A DNA stretch of 64,000 bases from Hyphomicrobiaceae bacterium (GCA_022842785.1 JALHOW010000008.1:1-64000); one strand, 5' to 3'; positions 47,716 through 58,127 are shown, numbered from the stretch's first letter. Notes: a model not told the origin generated them from the sequence alone. Numbers and translations: made by a program.

Positions 47716-48012
47716 CTAGCCGTCGTAGCCTTCGATGATGATGACGCTCGCGCTCGACGCTTCGTCGCGAATGGCCGCTGCAACCTTGTACTCGGGACTG
47801 TCATAGCAGGCACGCGCGACTTCGTAGCTCTCGAACTCGATGACGACGTGGCGCTCGCCGATCTCCGCGCCTGCGCGCTGTTCGAATTTTCCGCCGCGCA
47901 CGATGAAGCGAGCATTGTACTTCTTGAAGGCGACTGCGTTCGCCGCGACGTAATCCTTATAGCGATCAGGATTATTTACCTTCACGTGGGCGATCCAGTA
48001 TCCCTTGGCCAT
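47716..48012 (-). CDS. DUF1330 family protein
   Basis: 98 residues: MAKGYWIAHVKVNNPDRYKDYVAANAVAFKKYNARFIVRGG, then HVVIEFESYEVARACYDSPEYKVAAAIRDEAS. This is a typical single-domain ferredoxin-like DUF1330 (NIPSNAP/EthD-like superfamily) protein of unknown function. It is preceded by a separate promoter region and transcribed toward pssA. Confidence 0.94.
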   Translation of the reverse strand: MAKGYWIAHVKVNNPDRYKDYVAANAVAFKKYNARFIVRGGKFEQRAGAEIGERHVVIEFESYEVARACYDSPEYKVAAAIRDEASSASVIIIEGYDG

Positions 48013-48106
48013 AGTCGACTCCCCAAATTGAGTACTTCAGCCGGAACCTTAGCGGTCCGGATGACGAACACAAAGCGGCATGATTTTGAGGGCGGCACAA
48101 CATAAG

Positions 48107-48131
48107 ACGGCCGGACTTTGGGCCCGGCCGT
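48107..48131. terminator. GC hairpin after the sigma-54 regulator
   Basis: A perfect 8-bp stem ACGGCCGG/CCGGCCGT with a 9-base loop, 30 bases past the regulator's stop codon. On the minus strand it is followed by CTTATGTTGT, a weak U-rich tail. Confidence 0.5.
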
Positions 48132-48161
48132 GCTGCATTTCGTCGCGATGGAACCAGGCCG

Positions 48162-49670
<1,509 letters not shown>

Positions 49671-50010
49671 GAGGCACACTCACGCAACAAAATACGGGAC
49701 ACGTAGGCCGCTCAGGCAGGCCGTTCGGGGCAGGGCCCAATTTCGAACAGTTCCTCAGACGCGGCTTACTCACGGGGGCAGAGTGCCCGAGCGGGGTAAA
49801 TGGATCGTTTCGAAACGATCGCTTTTGAATTTTTTCCGCGCCGTCTCGATCTCATCGTGCGGATCGCCAATCGAGACGCTTGAAATACAACTCGAAACGA
49901 GCGCCGCACCGGATCGGGCCAGAATGCCGCGCCCCCGCCCGTGCCTTGCCAGCGCCGCGCAATGCCACAATGGTGAACCCAAGACGGCAACCAGATTCGG
50001 GAGACCGCTC
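49671..50010. other. Divergent intergenic region between the regulator and pepF
   Basis: No gene is supported. It should contain both promoters. It includes the 18-bp perfect palindrome at 49803-49820 and several CGAAACGA / TCGAGACG partial copies between 49840 and 49900. A tRNA-like GAGTGCCCGAGCGG run at 49784-49797 does not fold into a tRNA. Confidence 0.45.
49803..49820. promoter_or_regulatory. 18-bp perfect palindrome, candidate operator
   Basis: GATCGTTTCGAAACGATC is fully self-complementary and lies between the divergent regulator and pepF genes, about 130 bases upstream of the regulator start and 190 before pepF. Half-site-like CTCGAAACGAG follows about 70 bases downstream. Confidence 0.5.
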
Positions 50011-51813
50011 ATGAGCACCAGCGACGCCGCCCTCGGCACGATGCCCGAATGGGATCTCGGCGACCTCTATCCCGCAACAGACGCGCCTGAGCTGAAGCGC
50101 GACCACGCGTGGGCCGCCGACGAGGCCGCCCGCATTCGCGCGACCTATCAGGGCAAGCTCGCGGCGCTCGGCGGCGACGGGGCGGCGCTGGCCGAGGCAG
50201 TGAAGGCCTACGAAAAACTTTCCGACGTCATTGGCCGGATCGCGTCCTATGCGGGTCTGCGCTACTACGCCGATACATCCGATGGTGAGCGCGCGAAGTT
50301 CTTCGGCGACATGCAGTCGAAGATCACGGCGATCTCGACCGAACTCGTTTTCTTCGAGCTCGAGCTCAACCAGATCGATGATGCGACGCTCGATGCGGCG
50401 CTCAAGCATCCCGAGCTCGCACGTTACGCGCCATGGTTTGCGGATCTGCGCAAAGAGAAGCCCTACCAGCTCGAAGAACAGTTGGAGCGCCTCTTCGTCG
50501 AGAAGGCAGCGACATCGCGTGCGGCCTGGGATCGGCTCTTCAACGAGACGATGACGGCACTGCGCTTCGAGGTCGAGGGGGAGGCAAAGCCCTTGAGCCT
50601 CGAGCCAACGCTGAACCTCCTCATGCATCCTGAGACGTCGCGGCGTCAGGCCGCCGCAGAGGCGCTGGCGAAGGTCTTCAAGGAGAACATTCGCCTTTTC
50701 ACGCTGATCACCAACACGCTCGCCAAGGACAAGGAAATCTCCGACCGCTGGCGCGGGTATAAGGATGTCGCGGACTCGCGGCACCTCGCGAACCGCGTCG
50801 AGGCCGAGGTCGTGAACGCGCTCGTGAGCGCTGTGCGCGACGCCTATCCGCGCATTTCGCACCGTTACTACGCAATGAAGGCGCGCTGGCTCGGCATGGA
50901 CAAGCTTGCGCATTGGGACCGCAATGCGCCCCTCCCCGACAAGCCCGACCAGCTCTACACCTGGAAGGACGCCGAGAAGATCGTGCTCGACGCCTATGCC
51001 GGCTTTGCGCCGCGCATGGCGGAGATTGCGCTGCCGTTCTTCAATAAGGGCTGGATCGATGCGCCCGTGCGCGAAGGAAAGGCCTCCGGCGCCTTCTCGC
51101 ATCCGACGACGCCCTCGGCGCATCCCTACATCCTGCTCAACTACCAGGGCAAGCCGCGGGACGTGATGACGCTCGCGCACGAGCTTGGTCATGGCGTGCA
51201 TCAGGTGCTCGCCGCGCCGCAAGGGCCGCTGCTCGCGCCGACACCGCTGACGCTCGCCGAGACCGCTTCGGTGTTCGGCGAGATGCTGACCTTCCGCGCG
51301 CTCCTCGCGGCGACGACCAATCCGCGCGAGAAGAAGGCGCTGATGGCGCAGAAGGTCGAGGACATGATCAATACGGTCGTGCGCCAGGTCGCGTTCTACT
51401 CATTCGAGCGCAAGGTGCACGAGGCGCGTCGCGAGGGCGAGCTGACGTCCGACAAACTTGCCGAGCTGTGGATGTCGGTGCAGGGCGAAAGCCTCGGACC
51501 AGCCATCGATCTGAGGCCGGGATACGAGGTCTACTGGTCCTACATCCCGCATTTCATTCACTCGCCCTTCTACGTCTACGCCTACGCGTTCGGCGACTGT
51601 CTGGTGAACTCGCTTTACGGGCTCTACCAGGAGGCCCATCCGGGCTTCGTCGAGAAGTACTTCGACATGCTCAAGGCTGGTGGCTCGAAGCATCACACCG
51701 AGCTGCTCGCGCCGTTCGGCCTCAACGCGGCGGACCCGAACTTCTGGGCCAAGGGTCTCTCTGTCATCGAAGGCATGATCGACGAGCTGGAGACGATGGA
51801 TAAGGTGAGCTGA
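50011..51813 (+). CDS. pepF: Oligoendopeptidase F (M3 family)
   Basis: 600 residues. The zinc site HELGHGVH lies in MTLAHELGHGVHQVLAAPQG, and the third ligand Glu in ETASVFGEML. PHFIHSPFYVYAYAFGDCLVNSLY and the N-terminal WDLGDLYPATDAPELK are typical of M3B PepF. It degrades cytoplasmic oligopeptides. The ATG at 50011 is chosen over an open upstream frame because the family-like sequence begins there and CGGGAGA lies 6-9 bases upstream. Confidence 0.95.
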   Translation: MSTSDAALGTMPEWDLGDLYPATDAPELKRDHAWAADEAARIRATYQGKLAALGGDGAALAEAVKAYEKLSDVIGRIASYAGLRYYADTSDGERAKFFGDMQSKITAISTELVFFELELNQIDDATLDAALKHPELARYAPWFADLRKEKPYQLEEQLERLFVEKAATSRAAWDRLFNETMTALRFEVEGEAKPLSLEPTLNLLMHPETSRRQAAAEALAKVFKENIRLFTLITNTLAKDKEISDRWRGYKDVADSRHLANRVEAEVVNALVSAVRDAYPRISHRYYAMKARWLGMDKLAHWDRNAPLPDKPDQLYTWKDAEKIVLDAYAGFAPRMAEIALPFFNKGWIDAPVREGKASGAFSHPTTPSAHPYILLNYQGKPRDVMTLAHELGHGVHQVLAAPQGPLLAPTPLTLAETASVFGEMLTFRALLAATTNPREKKALMAQKVEDMINTVVRQVAFYSFERKVHEARREGELTSDKLAELWMSVQGESLGPAIDLRPGYEVYWSYIPHFIHSPFYVYAYAFGDCLVNSLYGLYQEAHPGFVEKYFDMLKAGGSKHHTELLAPFGLNAADPNFWAKGLSVIEGMIDELETMDKVS

Positions 51814-51850
51814 GGCGTTAGGCATTCGCTCTCCGCGATCGCGCTAGAAT

Positions 51851-51968
51851 CCCCTCTCCCCGCTTTAGCGGGGAGAGGGTTAGGGTGAGGGGCGGGAGCT
51901 TGTGCTGACGTTGGCGTATGCCGCCGCCCCTCATCCTAACCTTCTCCCCGTAAGGACGGGGAGAAGGG
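51851..51968. repeat. Compound palindromic repeat, copy B
   Basis: A left hairpin CCTCTCCCCGC/GCGGGGAGAGG and a right hairpin CCTTCTCCCCGT/ACGGGGAGAAGG flank a long central stem pairing GGTTAGGGTGAGGGGCGG with its near complement. The core CTGACGTTGGCG is shared with copy A at 19969-20101. It lies between convergent pepF and the RNA methyltransferase gene. Confidence 0.85.
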
Positions 51969-52015
51969 ACCTGTAGTGCTCGCCGCAAACTCCCAATTCA
52001 TAAAAGACGGGGGTT

Positions 52016-52074
52016 CCGGGGGTGTCCCCCGGGCGGAGCGCGAGGCCGCGGCCTCGCTCGCGCCGAAGGCGCGA
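52016..52074. repeat. Three consecutive GC palindromes
   Basis: CCGGGGG/CCCCCGG (52016-52032), the 18-bp perfect palindrome GCGAGGCCGCGGCCTCGC (52040-52057), and TCGCGCC/GGCGCGA with a GAA loop (52058-52074) lie nearly back to back, ending 4 bases before the stop codon of the minus-strand methyltransferase. One may be its terminator. Confidence 0.75.
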
Positions 52075-52077
52075 CGG

Positions 52078-52917
52078 TCAGAGCTTCAGCGCGCCCCGCT
52101 TGATTTCGTACAGCATGAGGGCTGTCGCGACGGCGAGGTTGAGCGAGTCGAGGCGGCCCGCCATCGGAATCTTCACGAGCCGATTGCAAACGGCAGCCAC
52201 CTCGTCCGACATCCCCGGCCCTTCACGCCCCATGAGCAGTAGCGTCGGCCCGTTGCAATTCCCCTCGCGGAAATCGGCCGTCGCATCGAGATGCGTGCCG
52301 ATGCGATCGCCGGACCACGACTTCGCCCAGTTGACGAAAGCCGGCCGCTCGACCTTCACGAGCGGTACCGCAAACAGCGAGCCCATGGTCGCGCGCACGG
52401 CTTCGCGCTGATAGGGATCGCAGCAATTGCCGACGAGGATGACGCCATCAGCGCCGACGGCGTCGACCGTGCGCATGATCGTGCCGAGATTGCCGGGATC
52501 GCGGATCTCGTCGAGCGCGATCCAGAGTGCCGATTTCGCGAGCGACTTCGTCTCGGGCAGTGTCTCCCAACGCTGCTCGAACACGCCCATGAGGTTCTGC
52601 GGATTTTCCTTCGCCGCGAGCTTTTCCAGCACCGCGCGTGAGACTTCGAGCCCTTCGGAACCTTCCCGTAGTGCCCAGTCGATGAGGTCGCGGTGGGCGC
52701 GGCTGTCGCGCGCCTCGGCGCCGTGAACGAGAATGTTCGGCCGCCAACCGTTTTCGCGCGCCGTCATGAGTATCGACGCACCTTCGGCCACGAAAAGCCC
52801 TGTCTCGCGCCGCGCCTTGCGCATGTCGAGCGAGCGGATGAGCTTGACGCGATCGTTCGTAAGGCTGGTGATGACACGCGATGCCGGCGGTGCGCCGCGA
52901 TCAGATCTTGAGGTCAT
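52078..52917 (-). CDS. TrmH/SpoU family RNA 2'-O-methyltransferase
   Basis: 279 residues. An N-terminal L30e-like substrate domain (SRVITSLTNDRVKLIRSLDMRKARRETGLFVAEGASIL) precedes the SPOUT knot domain with motif 1 ALDEIRDPGNLGTIMRTVDAVGADGVILVG, motif 2 LLLMGREGPGMSDEV and motif 3 IPMAGRLDSLNLAVATALMLYE. It methylates a ribose in rRNA or tRNA using SAM; the target is unknown. Its ATG at 52917 overlaps the end of the next upstream gene by 17 bases. Confidence 0.95.
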   Translation of the reverse strand: MTSRSDRGAPPASRVITSLTNDRVKLIRSLDMRKARRETGLFVAEGASILMTARENGWRPNILVHGAEARDSRAHRDLIDWALREGSEGLEVSRAVLEKLAAKENPQNLMGVFEQRWETLPETKSLAKSALWIALDEIRDPGNLGTIMRTVDAVGADGVILVGNCCDPYQREAVRATMGSLFAVPLVKVERPAFVNWAKSWSGDRIGTHLDATADFREGNCNGPTLLLMGREGPGMSDEVAAVCNRLVKIPMAGRLDSLNLAVATALMLYEIKRGALKL

Positions 52918-53851
52918 CGCCGCACCAGCGGGTGAAAAGCGATGTCGGCACGGCACGCGCGCCGCCTTCCTCGCGAATGGCGAGTTCACCGCTTTCGAAG
53001 CTGCCGCCCTTGTCGGCAAGCGCCTCGCGGCAGAGTTGATCGAGCATCAATGCCGACGCGCGGATGGCGTAGGCAGTCAGAATGATCGCGCTTCGTGGCC
53101 CTGCAAGCAGCGTCGCGCAATTGCGCAGCATGTCCGGAAGATCGACGAATATATCCCAGGTCTCATTGTTCGGGCCGCGTCCGAACTTCGGCGGATCGAC
53201 GAGGATCACGTCGTACTGCTTGCCCCGTCGCACCTCGCGTTGCACGAACTTGCGCGCGTCCTCCAGCATCCAGCGCACGGGCGCATCCTTGAGGCCGGAG
53301 GCTGCTTGATTCTCACGCGCCCAGCCGATCGCCTTCTTCGAGGCATCGACATGAGTGACCTCCGCGCCCGCGTACGCGGCGAGCAAGGTCGCAGCCCCCG
53401 TGTAGGCAAAGAGATTGAGCACGCGCGGGGGCTCGGCGCCCTGGTGCTTGAGCACGTCGATCATCCAGCGCCAGTGCGGCAGTTGCTCGGGAAAGATGCC
53501 GAGATGACGAAAGCCACTGAGCCGGCAAGTCAACGTAACGGCATCCTCGAGGCGCACGTTCCAACTTTCAGGGACAGTTTTGTTCGTGCGCCAGCGTCCG
53601 CTCTCTTCATCGTCACTCGCTGAGAACACCGCGTGCGCCTCCGCCCACAGTGTCTCGTCGGCGAGCGGGCGCCACAGCGCCTGTGGTTCCGGCCGGTCCA
53701 CGACGATCTTGCCGAAGCGTTCGAGCTTGCGTCCATTGCCGCTGTCGAGTAGCCGGTAGTCCGCAAAGCCGTCGCTTTCCACGAGGGCAAGCGCCGTCAG
53801 CGCAGGCGTGCGCGACGTTGCACTTTCGGGATTGGGCCGGGCTTCGGACAT
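52901..53851 (-). CDS. Class I SAM-dependent methyltransferase, RlmI-like
   Basis: 316 residues. Motif I is VLNLFAYTGAATLLAAYAGAEVTHVDASKKAIGWARENQ and motif IV VILVDPPKFGRGP, as in RlmI/RlmK-type 23S rRNA m5C methyltransferases, but without their PUA domain and with an N-terminal beta region (YRLLDSGNGRKLERFGKIVVDRPEPQALW) that positions substrate. It forms a two-gene operon with the SpoU gene. The exact RNA base is unknown. Confidence 0.88.
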   Translation of the reverse strand: MSEARPNPESATSRTPALTALALVESDGFADYRLLDSGNGRKLERFGKIVVDRPEPQALWRPLADETLWAEAHAVFSASDDEESGRWRTNKTVPESWNVRLEDAVTLTCRLSGFRHLGIFPEQLPHWRWMIDVLKHQGAEPPRVLNLFAYTGAATLLAAYAGAEVTHVDASKKAIGWARENQAASGLKDAPVRWMLEDARKFVQREVRRGKQYDVILVDPPKFGRGPNNETWDIFVDLPDMLRNCATLLAGPRSAIILTAYAIRASALMLDQLCREALADKGGSFESGELAIREEGGARAVPTSLFTRWCGDDLKI

Positions 53852-54032
53852 GGTGTGCTGGCGTTCCGTACTGTTGCGGCAGACATAGAGGCTCGCTGCA
53901 AATGCCGCAACGCCTGGGATCCGAGGAAATGCGCGCCATCAAAGCAATTAACGGTAATTGGCGCTGGTCGCCGAGGGACCATGCGCGCATCCTGCCTCGG
54001 CGGAAGGCAGCCAAGGGTGCGATGCGGCGATC

Positions 54033-55082
54033 ATGAGAGTTCTGGTCACGGGAGGAGCGGGGTTCATCGGCTCGGCGCTCTGCCGCCATCTCGTCGCCGA
54101 GCGCGGCGCTGAGGTCGTGAACGTCGATTGTCTCACCTACGCGGCCAACCTCCGATCGCTCGACCCGATCGCAAACCGCCCCGGCTATCGCTTCGTGAAG
54201 GCCGACATCTGTGACCGTACGGCCATGGACGCTATCCTCGCCGAAACCGCGCCCGATGCGATCATGCATCTAGCCGCGGAGAGCCACGTCGATCGCTCGA
54301 TCGATGGCCCGGCCCGTTTCATCGAGACGAACGTCATTGGCACCTACACGCTGCTGGAGGCCGCACGGGCCTACTGGCAGGGGCTCGCCACCGCTAAGCG
54401 CAGCGCCTTCCGGTTCATTCAGATCTCGACGGACGAGGTCTACGGTAGCGCGGCGCCGGACGCCGTCTTCGACGAGGCTTCGCCCTACGGGCCGAACTCC
54501 CCCTATTCCGCGAGCAAGGCTGCCGCGGACCATCTCGCCCGCGCATGGCATACGACATTCGGCCTGCCCACGCTGACTACGACCTGCTCGAACAATTATG
54601 GCCCCTATCAATTCCCGGAAAAGCTCATTCCGCTAGTGCTCATCAACGCACTCGAAGGAAAGCCGCTTCCTGTCTATGGCGATGGGCTCAACGAACGCGA
54701 CTGGCTTTTCGTGGAGGATCACATCAAGGCGCTCGCGCTCGTCCTCGAACGGGGCGCGGTCAGCGAGACGTACGCGATCGGCGGACGCGCCGAGCGCACG
54801 AACATCGAGGTCGTGGAGAAGGTATGCGAGATCCTGGACGGCCTGCGCCCGGCCGCGCGGCGCTATCGCGAGTTGATCGCATTCGTGCAGGATCGGCCCG
54901 GGCATGATCGCCGCTATGCGATCGATCCGGCGAAGATCGAGCGTGAGCTGGGCTGGCGCGCCGCAGAGAGCTTCGACAATGGCATAGCGCGCACCGTTCG
55001 CTGGTATCTCGACAACGAAAGCTGGTGGCGCCCGCTGCGCGAGGGCGTCTACGGCGGCGAGCGTCTCGGCCTGGACGTCTAA
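54033..55082 (+). CDS. rfbB: dTDP-glucose 4,6-dehydratase
   Basis: 349 residues of the extended SDR family. The NAD site is [53 protein letters not shown] is the RmlB hallmark; the catalytic residues are Tyr-x3-Lys in [13 protein letters not shown] and the Asp-Glu pair in [52 protein letters not shown] is diagnostic. It makes dTDP-4-keto-6-deoxyglucose for rhamnose-type sugars. No rfbA/C/D is adjacent. Its TAA stop overlaps the outer end of the palindrome at 55078-55156. Confidence 0.95.
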   Translation: MRVLVTGGAGFIGSALCRHLVAERGAEVVNVDCLTYAANLRSLDPIANRPGYRFVKADICDRTAMDAILAETAPDAIMHLAAESHVDRSIDGPARFIETNVIGTYTLLEAARAYWQGLATAKRSAFRFIQISTDEVYGSAAPDAVFDEASPYGPNSPYSASKAAADHLARAWHTTFGLPTLTTTCSNNYGPYQFPEKLIPLVLINALEGKPLPVYGDGLNERDWLFVEDHIKALALVLERGAVSETYAIGGRAERTNIEVVEKVCEILDGLRPAARRYRELIAFVQDRPGHDRRYAIDPAKIERELGWRAAESFDNGIARTVRWYLDNESWWRPLREGVYGGERLGLDV

Positions 55083-55156
55083 AGCGACGGACCTTAAATG
55101 CGACCCACATCTGGGGCGGCCTCAAAGTCGCATTTAAGGTCCAAAGACGCTTTAGA
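55078..55156. repeat. Bulged palindrome, left member of a second head-to-head pair
   Basis: Arms of 27 bases (55078-55104) and 30 bases (55127-55156) flank a 22-base loop. The outer part is TCTAAAGCG and the inner part GGACCTTAAATGCGAC. The right arm carries three extra T residues about 11 bases from the outer end. The outer TCTAAAG contains the TAA stop of rfbB. Confidence 0.9.
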
Positions 55157-55166
55157 GGCATAGTCT

Positions 55167-55244
55167 TCTAAAGCAACTTTGGACTTGAAATTCACTCCCC
55201 GCCTAGCCTCGAGCTGAGGTGAATTTCAAGTCCGTTGCTTTAGA
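55167..55244. repeat. Bulged palindrome, right member of a second head-to-head pair
   Basis: Arms of 29 bases (55167-55195) and 26 bases (55219-55244) flank a 23-base loop. The outer part is TCTAAAGCAAC and the inner part GGACTTGAAATTCAC. The left arm has three extra T residues, mirroring its partner. The right outer end supplies the TAA stop of the minus-strand metallopeptidase gene. A 10-base spacer separates it from 55078-55156. Confidence 0.9.
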
Positions 55245-56256
55245 GACTGTTCGCGTTGAACGTGTCGCAGTCGCGGATCTGGCCGGACTCGAACCCGCGC
55301 TTGAACCAGCGCTGACGCTGCTCCGACGAACCATGCGTGAAGGCCTCGGGCATGACACGGCCCGTCATTTTCCGCTGGATCATGTCGTCGCCGATAGCGG
55401 CGGCAGCGCGCAGGCCTTCATCGATGTCGCCGGGCTGCAGGCGGCTCTTCAGTTGGTCGTTCACCGACGCCCACACGCCTGCGAGGCAATCGGCTTGCAG
55501 CTCCATGCGCACCTGCAGCGCGTTAGCCTGTCGCTCTGGAATGCGCTGCTTGGCTTCCTGCACCTTGGCTGCAATGCCGAGAAGGTTCTGCACGTGATGG
55601 CCAACCTCATGCGCGACGACGTAAGCCTGGGCGAAGTCACCGGGCGCGCCGAACTTCCGGTCGAGCTCATTGAAGAACGAGAGGTCGATATAGACCCTCT
55701 TGTCGAGGGGGCAATAGAAGGGACCCATCTGCGCCACGCCCTGGCCGCAGGCCGAATTGGTCCCGTCTGAGAACATCACGAGGCGCGGTTCCTCGTACTT
55801 GCGCCCGAACGACTGGAAGATACGGTTCCAGACGTCCTCGGTGTCAGCCAGCACCCTGCTGACGAAGCGCGCCGCTTCGTCATCCGGGCGCGCCGAGCGC
55901 TGCGTCGGCTGGCCTGGTTGCGGTGGCTTCGCCTCCCGACTTCCGGGCAAGCCCGGAATATCGAACGGGTTCGTACTGCCGCCGGGGCGGTCGACGCGCT
56001 GGTTCTGCGGCATGTCGGGGAAGCTGAAGCCGCCACCGCCGCCACGCAGCAGGTCGAGCGGATTGAGCCCGAACAGCAGCATGATCGCACCGATGATCAG
56101 CAGCGTCGTGATGCTGAAGCCGCCGCCGCCGCGACCCATGGGGATCTGGATGCCGCGCCCGCCACCGCCCGGGAAACGGAAGCCGCCACCGCCGCCGCCT
56201 TGACCGCGCCGGTCATCTACGTTTTTGCTCTCGCGATCCGACTCATCGTAGCGCAT
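55240..56256 (-). CDS. Neutral zinc metallopeptidase, YpfJ family
   Basis: 338 residues. The zinc motif HEVGHHVQNLLGI and the third ligand in RMELQADCLAGVWA match the putative neutral zinc metallopeptidase (YpfJ) family. The N terminus is Gly/Arg-rich and low complexity, followed by one membrane helix (ITTLLIIGAIMLLFGL), so the peptidase domain probably faces the periplasm. CGQGVAQMGPFYCPLDKRVYIDLSFF is also conserved. Function is unknown. Confidence 0.93.
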   Translation of the reverse strand: MRYDESDRESKNVDDRRGQGGGGGGFRFPGGGGRGIQIPMGRGGGGFSITTLLIIGAIMLLFGLNPLDLLRGGGGGFSFPDMPQNQRVDRPGGSTNPFDIPGLPGSREAKPPQPGQPTQRSARPDDEAARFVSRVLADTEDVWNRIFQSFGRKYEEPRLVMFSDGTNSACGQGVAQMGPFYCPLDKRVYIDLSFFNELDRKFGAPGDFAQAYVVAHEVGHHVQNLLGIAAKVQEAKQRIPERQANALQVRMELQADCLAGVWASVNDQLKSRLQPGDIDEGLRAAAAIGDDMIQRKMTGRVMPEAFTHGSSEQRQRWFKRGFESGQIRDCDTFNANSL

Positions 56257-56408
56257 GACGGTACAACTCCTGGCCTCGGTACCCCCGGGTGCTGAGTGCC
56301 CATGCCGTCTAGCGATGCGGCCGTCAAGAACAATTCAGCACACGGGCGAAAGCGGTACAAGTGGGGCGGCTCGTTACCGCGAGCAAGGTCCTTGCCTCGC
56401 GTCGTGGT

Positions 56409-58019
56409 TCAGTGGCCGGCAATACGGAATATGCCCCGCTCCTGGTCGTCCAATCGGGCGACGAGATCGACCTCCCAGGCCAGATACGCGCGAGCGGCCT
56501 CGACGTTTCCCTCGTGACGCTGGTGGGTATGAAAGACGAAGTCGATCCGTTCCGCGTCCGCCGGGCTGTCCGGCGTCGTGTTCAGCGTCTGCCCGTCGGC
56601 GCGCCAGGCCTTGGCGCCTCCCGCGAGCACGGAGATCTCGCGGGCGCCGGCCTCGGCGAGATCGAGGCTCGCTGCTGCCGCAAGCTCAGGGCTGTCCGCG
56701 ATGAGGACGATCGGTTGTGCGACATCGGCTGCCGCGTTTGCGAGGCGCGGGCGCGTCGCCCATACCGAGCCCGGGATGTGACCCTCGCGGTAGTCCTGGC
56801 TTGCTCTCAGATCAAGTGCCACGCCACCGCCCGACCACAGCAGCGCCGAAAGGCCCTGCGGCGTCACGGCGTGAAGCTCCTTGGCCCGCGCCTTCAGTAT
56901 CTCGGAACCGCGAGGCTGGCGGTCGGCGGGAATAGCGGCCGCGATCGTTGCGGCGTTCTCGCGATCTTCGAGCACGCAGGCCTCGTGACCGAGCTGACGC
57001 AGCCACGCGGCCACCATGGGCGCGCGCACGCCTTCCCCATCCACCAGCACAATGCGTGCGCCTTTGACGCCGACCCACTGGTCCGTCGCCTGCTGGAGCT
57101 GACCGCCCGGCGCGTGGACGAAGCCCGCCAGCGGCTTCGCCGCGACTTCCTCCTCCGTGCGCACGTCGAGGAGATAGGTTGTCCGGCGTGGATCGGCGAG
57201 CCAGGTGCGCACCTCGGCGGAGGTCACGGCCTGAACGCCGCATTTGCTCGCGTGCGCGGCGGCACGTGCTCGCCGGTCGGCGAGTTTCTCCTCGCTGAGC
57301 GCGGGTTCTGGGTATTTCGTCGATGCGCCGCGCTGAACCTCGTAACCGGCGAGGAACCAGCCCTGTGTGCCGTTCTCGAGAGCGACGACTTCGTTCGGCA
57401 CACCCAAATCGATCAGCGTCTGCGCCCCGATGATCGAGCGCGTACGGCCGGCGCAATTGACGACGATCTTGGTCTTGGGATCGGGTGCGATCGTGTCGAT
57501 GCGCAGCGCCAGCTCGCCATTCGGGCAACTGATGCCGCCCGGGATATTGAAGCGCTTGTATTCTGCCCACGTGCGCCCATCGACGATGACCATGTTGTCG
57601 CCGCGCTTCTGCATGGCGACGAGGTCATCGGCCGAGATGCGCGGCGTGTGGCGCTCGATCTCGACGAGTTCGCCGAAGGTCTTGGACGGCAGGTTCACGC
57701 CGTCGAAGAGCGTGTAGCCTGCGGCTTTCCAGGCCGGCGCCCCGCCCGCCATGATCGCGACTTTCGTGTAGCCGAGTCCCTCGGCGCGCTTGGCTGCCCG
57801 CTCGGCAACGCCGTCGCCGTCGTCCATGAGCACGACGCGTACGCTCCGGCGCGGCACCATGCGTTCGAGATCGATCTCGAAACGGCTGTAGGCAAGCGGC
57901 ACGGCAAAGAACGGGTGCCCGTCGGCATACTGTCCGGTCTCGCGCACGTCGAGCAGCGCGATCTCCTCGCCATCGGAGAGCATCGCCTTAACTGTCCCGG
58001 CCGGAATTGCCGTCGCCAT
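56409..58019 (-). CDS. Protein with four rhodanese domains, one with a catalytic Cys
   Basis: 536 residues made of four rhodanese homology domains, near 1-105, 125-235, 265-365 and 385-490. Only the second has an active-site loop, VVNCAGRTRSIIGAQ with Cys189. The equivalent loops of the others read MDDGDGVAERAA, VDGEGVRAPMVA and ADSPELAAAAS and lack Cys. Active rhodaneses carry sulfane sulfur as a persulfide. The C-terminal ~45 residues form a separate tail (FVFHTHQRHEGNVEAARAYLAWEVDLVARLDDQE). It is transcribed divergently from tctC. Sulfur transfer or binding is inferred; the partner is unknown. Confidence 0.9.
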   Translation of the reverse strand: MATAIPAGTVKAMLSDGEEIALLDVRETGQYADGHPFFAVPLAYSRFEIDLERMVPRRSVRVVLMDDGDGVAERAAKRAEGLGYTKVAIMAGGAPAWKAAGYTLFDGVNLPSKTFGELVEIERHTPRISADDLVAMQKRGDNMVIVDGRTWAEYKRFNIPGGISCPNGELALRIDTIAPDPKTKIVVNCAGRTRSIIGAQTLIDLGVPNEVVALENGTQGWFLAGYEVQRGASTKYPEPALSEEKLADRRARAAAHASKCGVQAVTSAEVRTWLADPRRTTYLLDVRTEEEVAAKPLAGFVHAPGGQLQQATDQWVGVKGARIVLVDGEGVRAPMVAAWLRQLGHEACVLEDRENAATIAAAIPADRQPRGSEILKARAKELHAVTPQGLSALLWSGGGVALDLRASQDYREGHIPGSVWATRPRLANAAADVAQPIVLIADSPELAAAASLDLAEAGAREISVLAGGAKAWRADGQTLNTTPDSPADAERIDFVFHTHQRHEGNVEAARAYLAWEVDLVARLDDQERGIFRIAGH

Positions 58020-58127
58020 TGTTCACCTCATGCTTTTTGTGGGGCGCTTGTACGGACATTATAGCGAGCCTGGGCTCGGACAGAAAGCGGCCGCGCGTTG
58101 CTCGCAGAGCGTAGCGCCTGTGCGCGT

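Noticed and set aside
49775-49870. tRNA-Ser-like start GAGTGCCCGAGCGG before pepF
   Set aside because: No T arm, acceptor pairing or anticodon stem follows; the downstream sequence is an 18-bp palindrome and AT-rich DNA.
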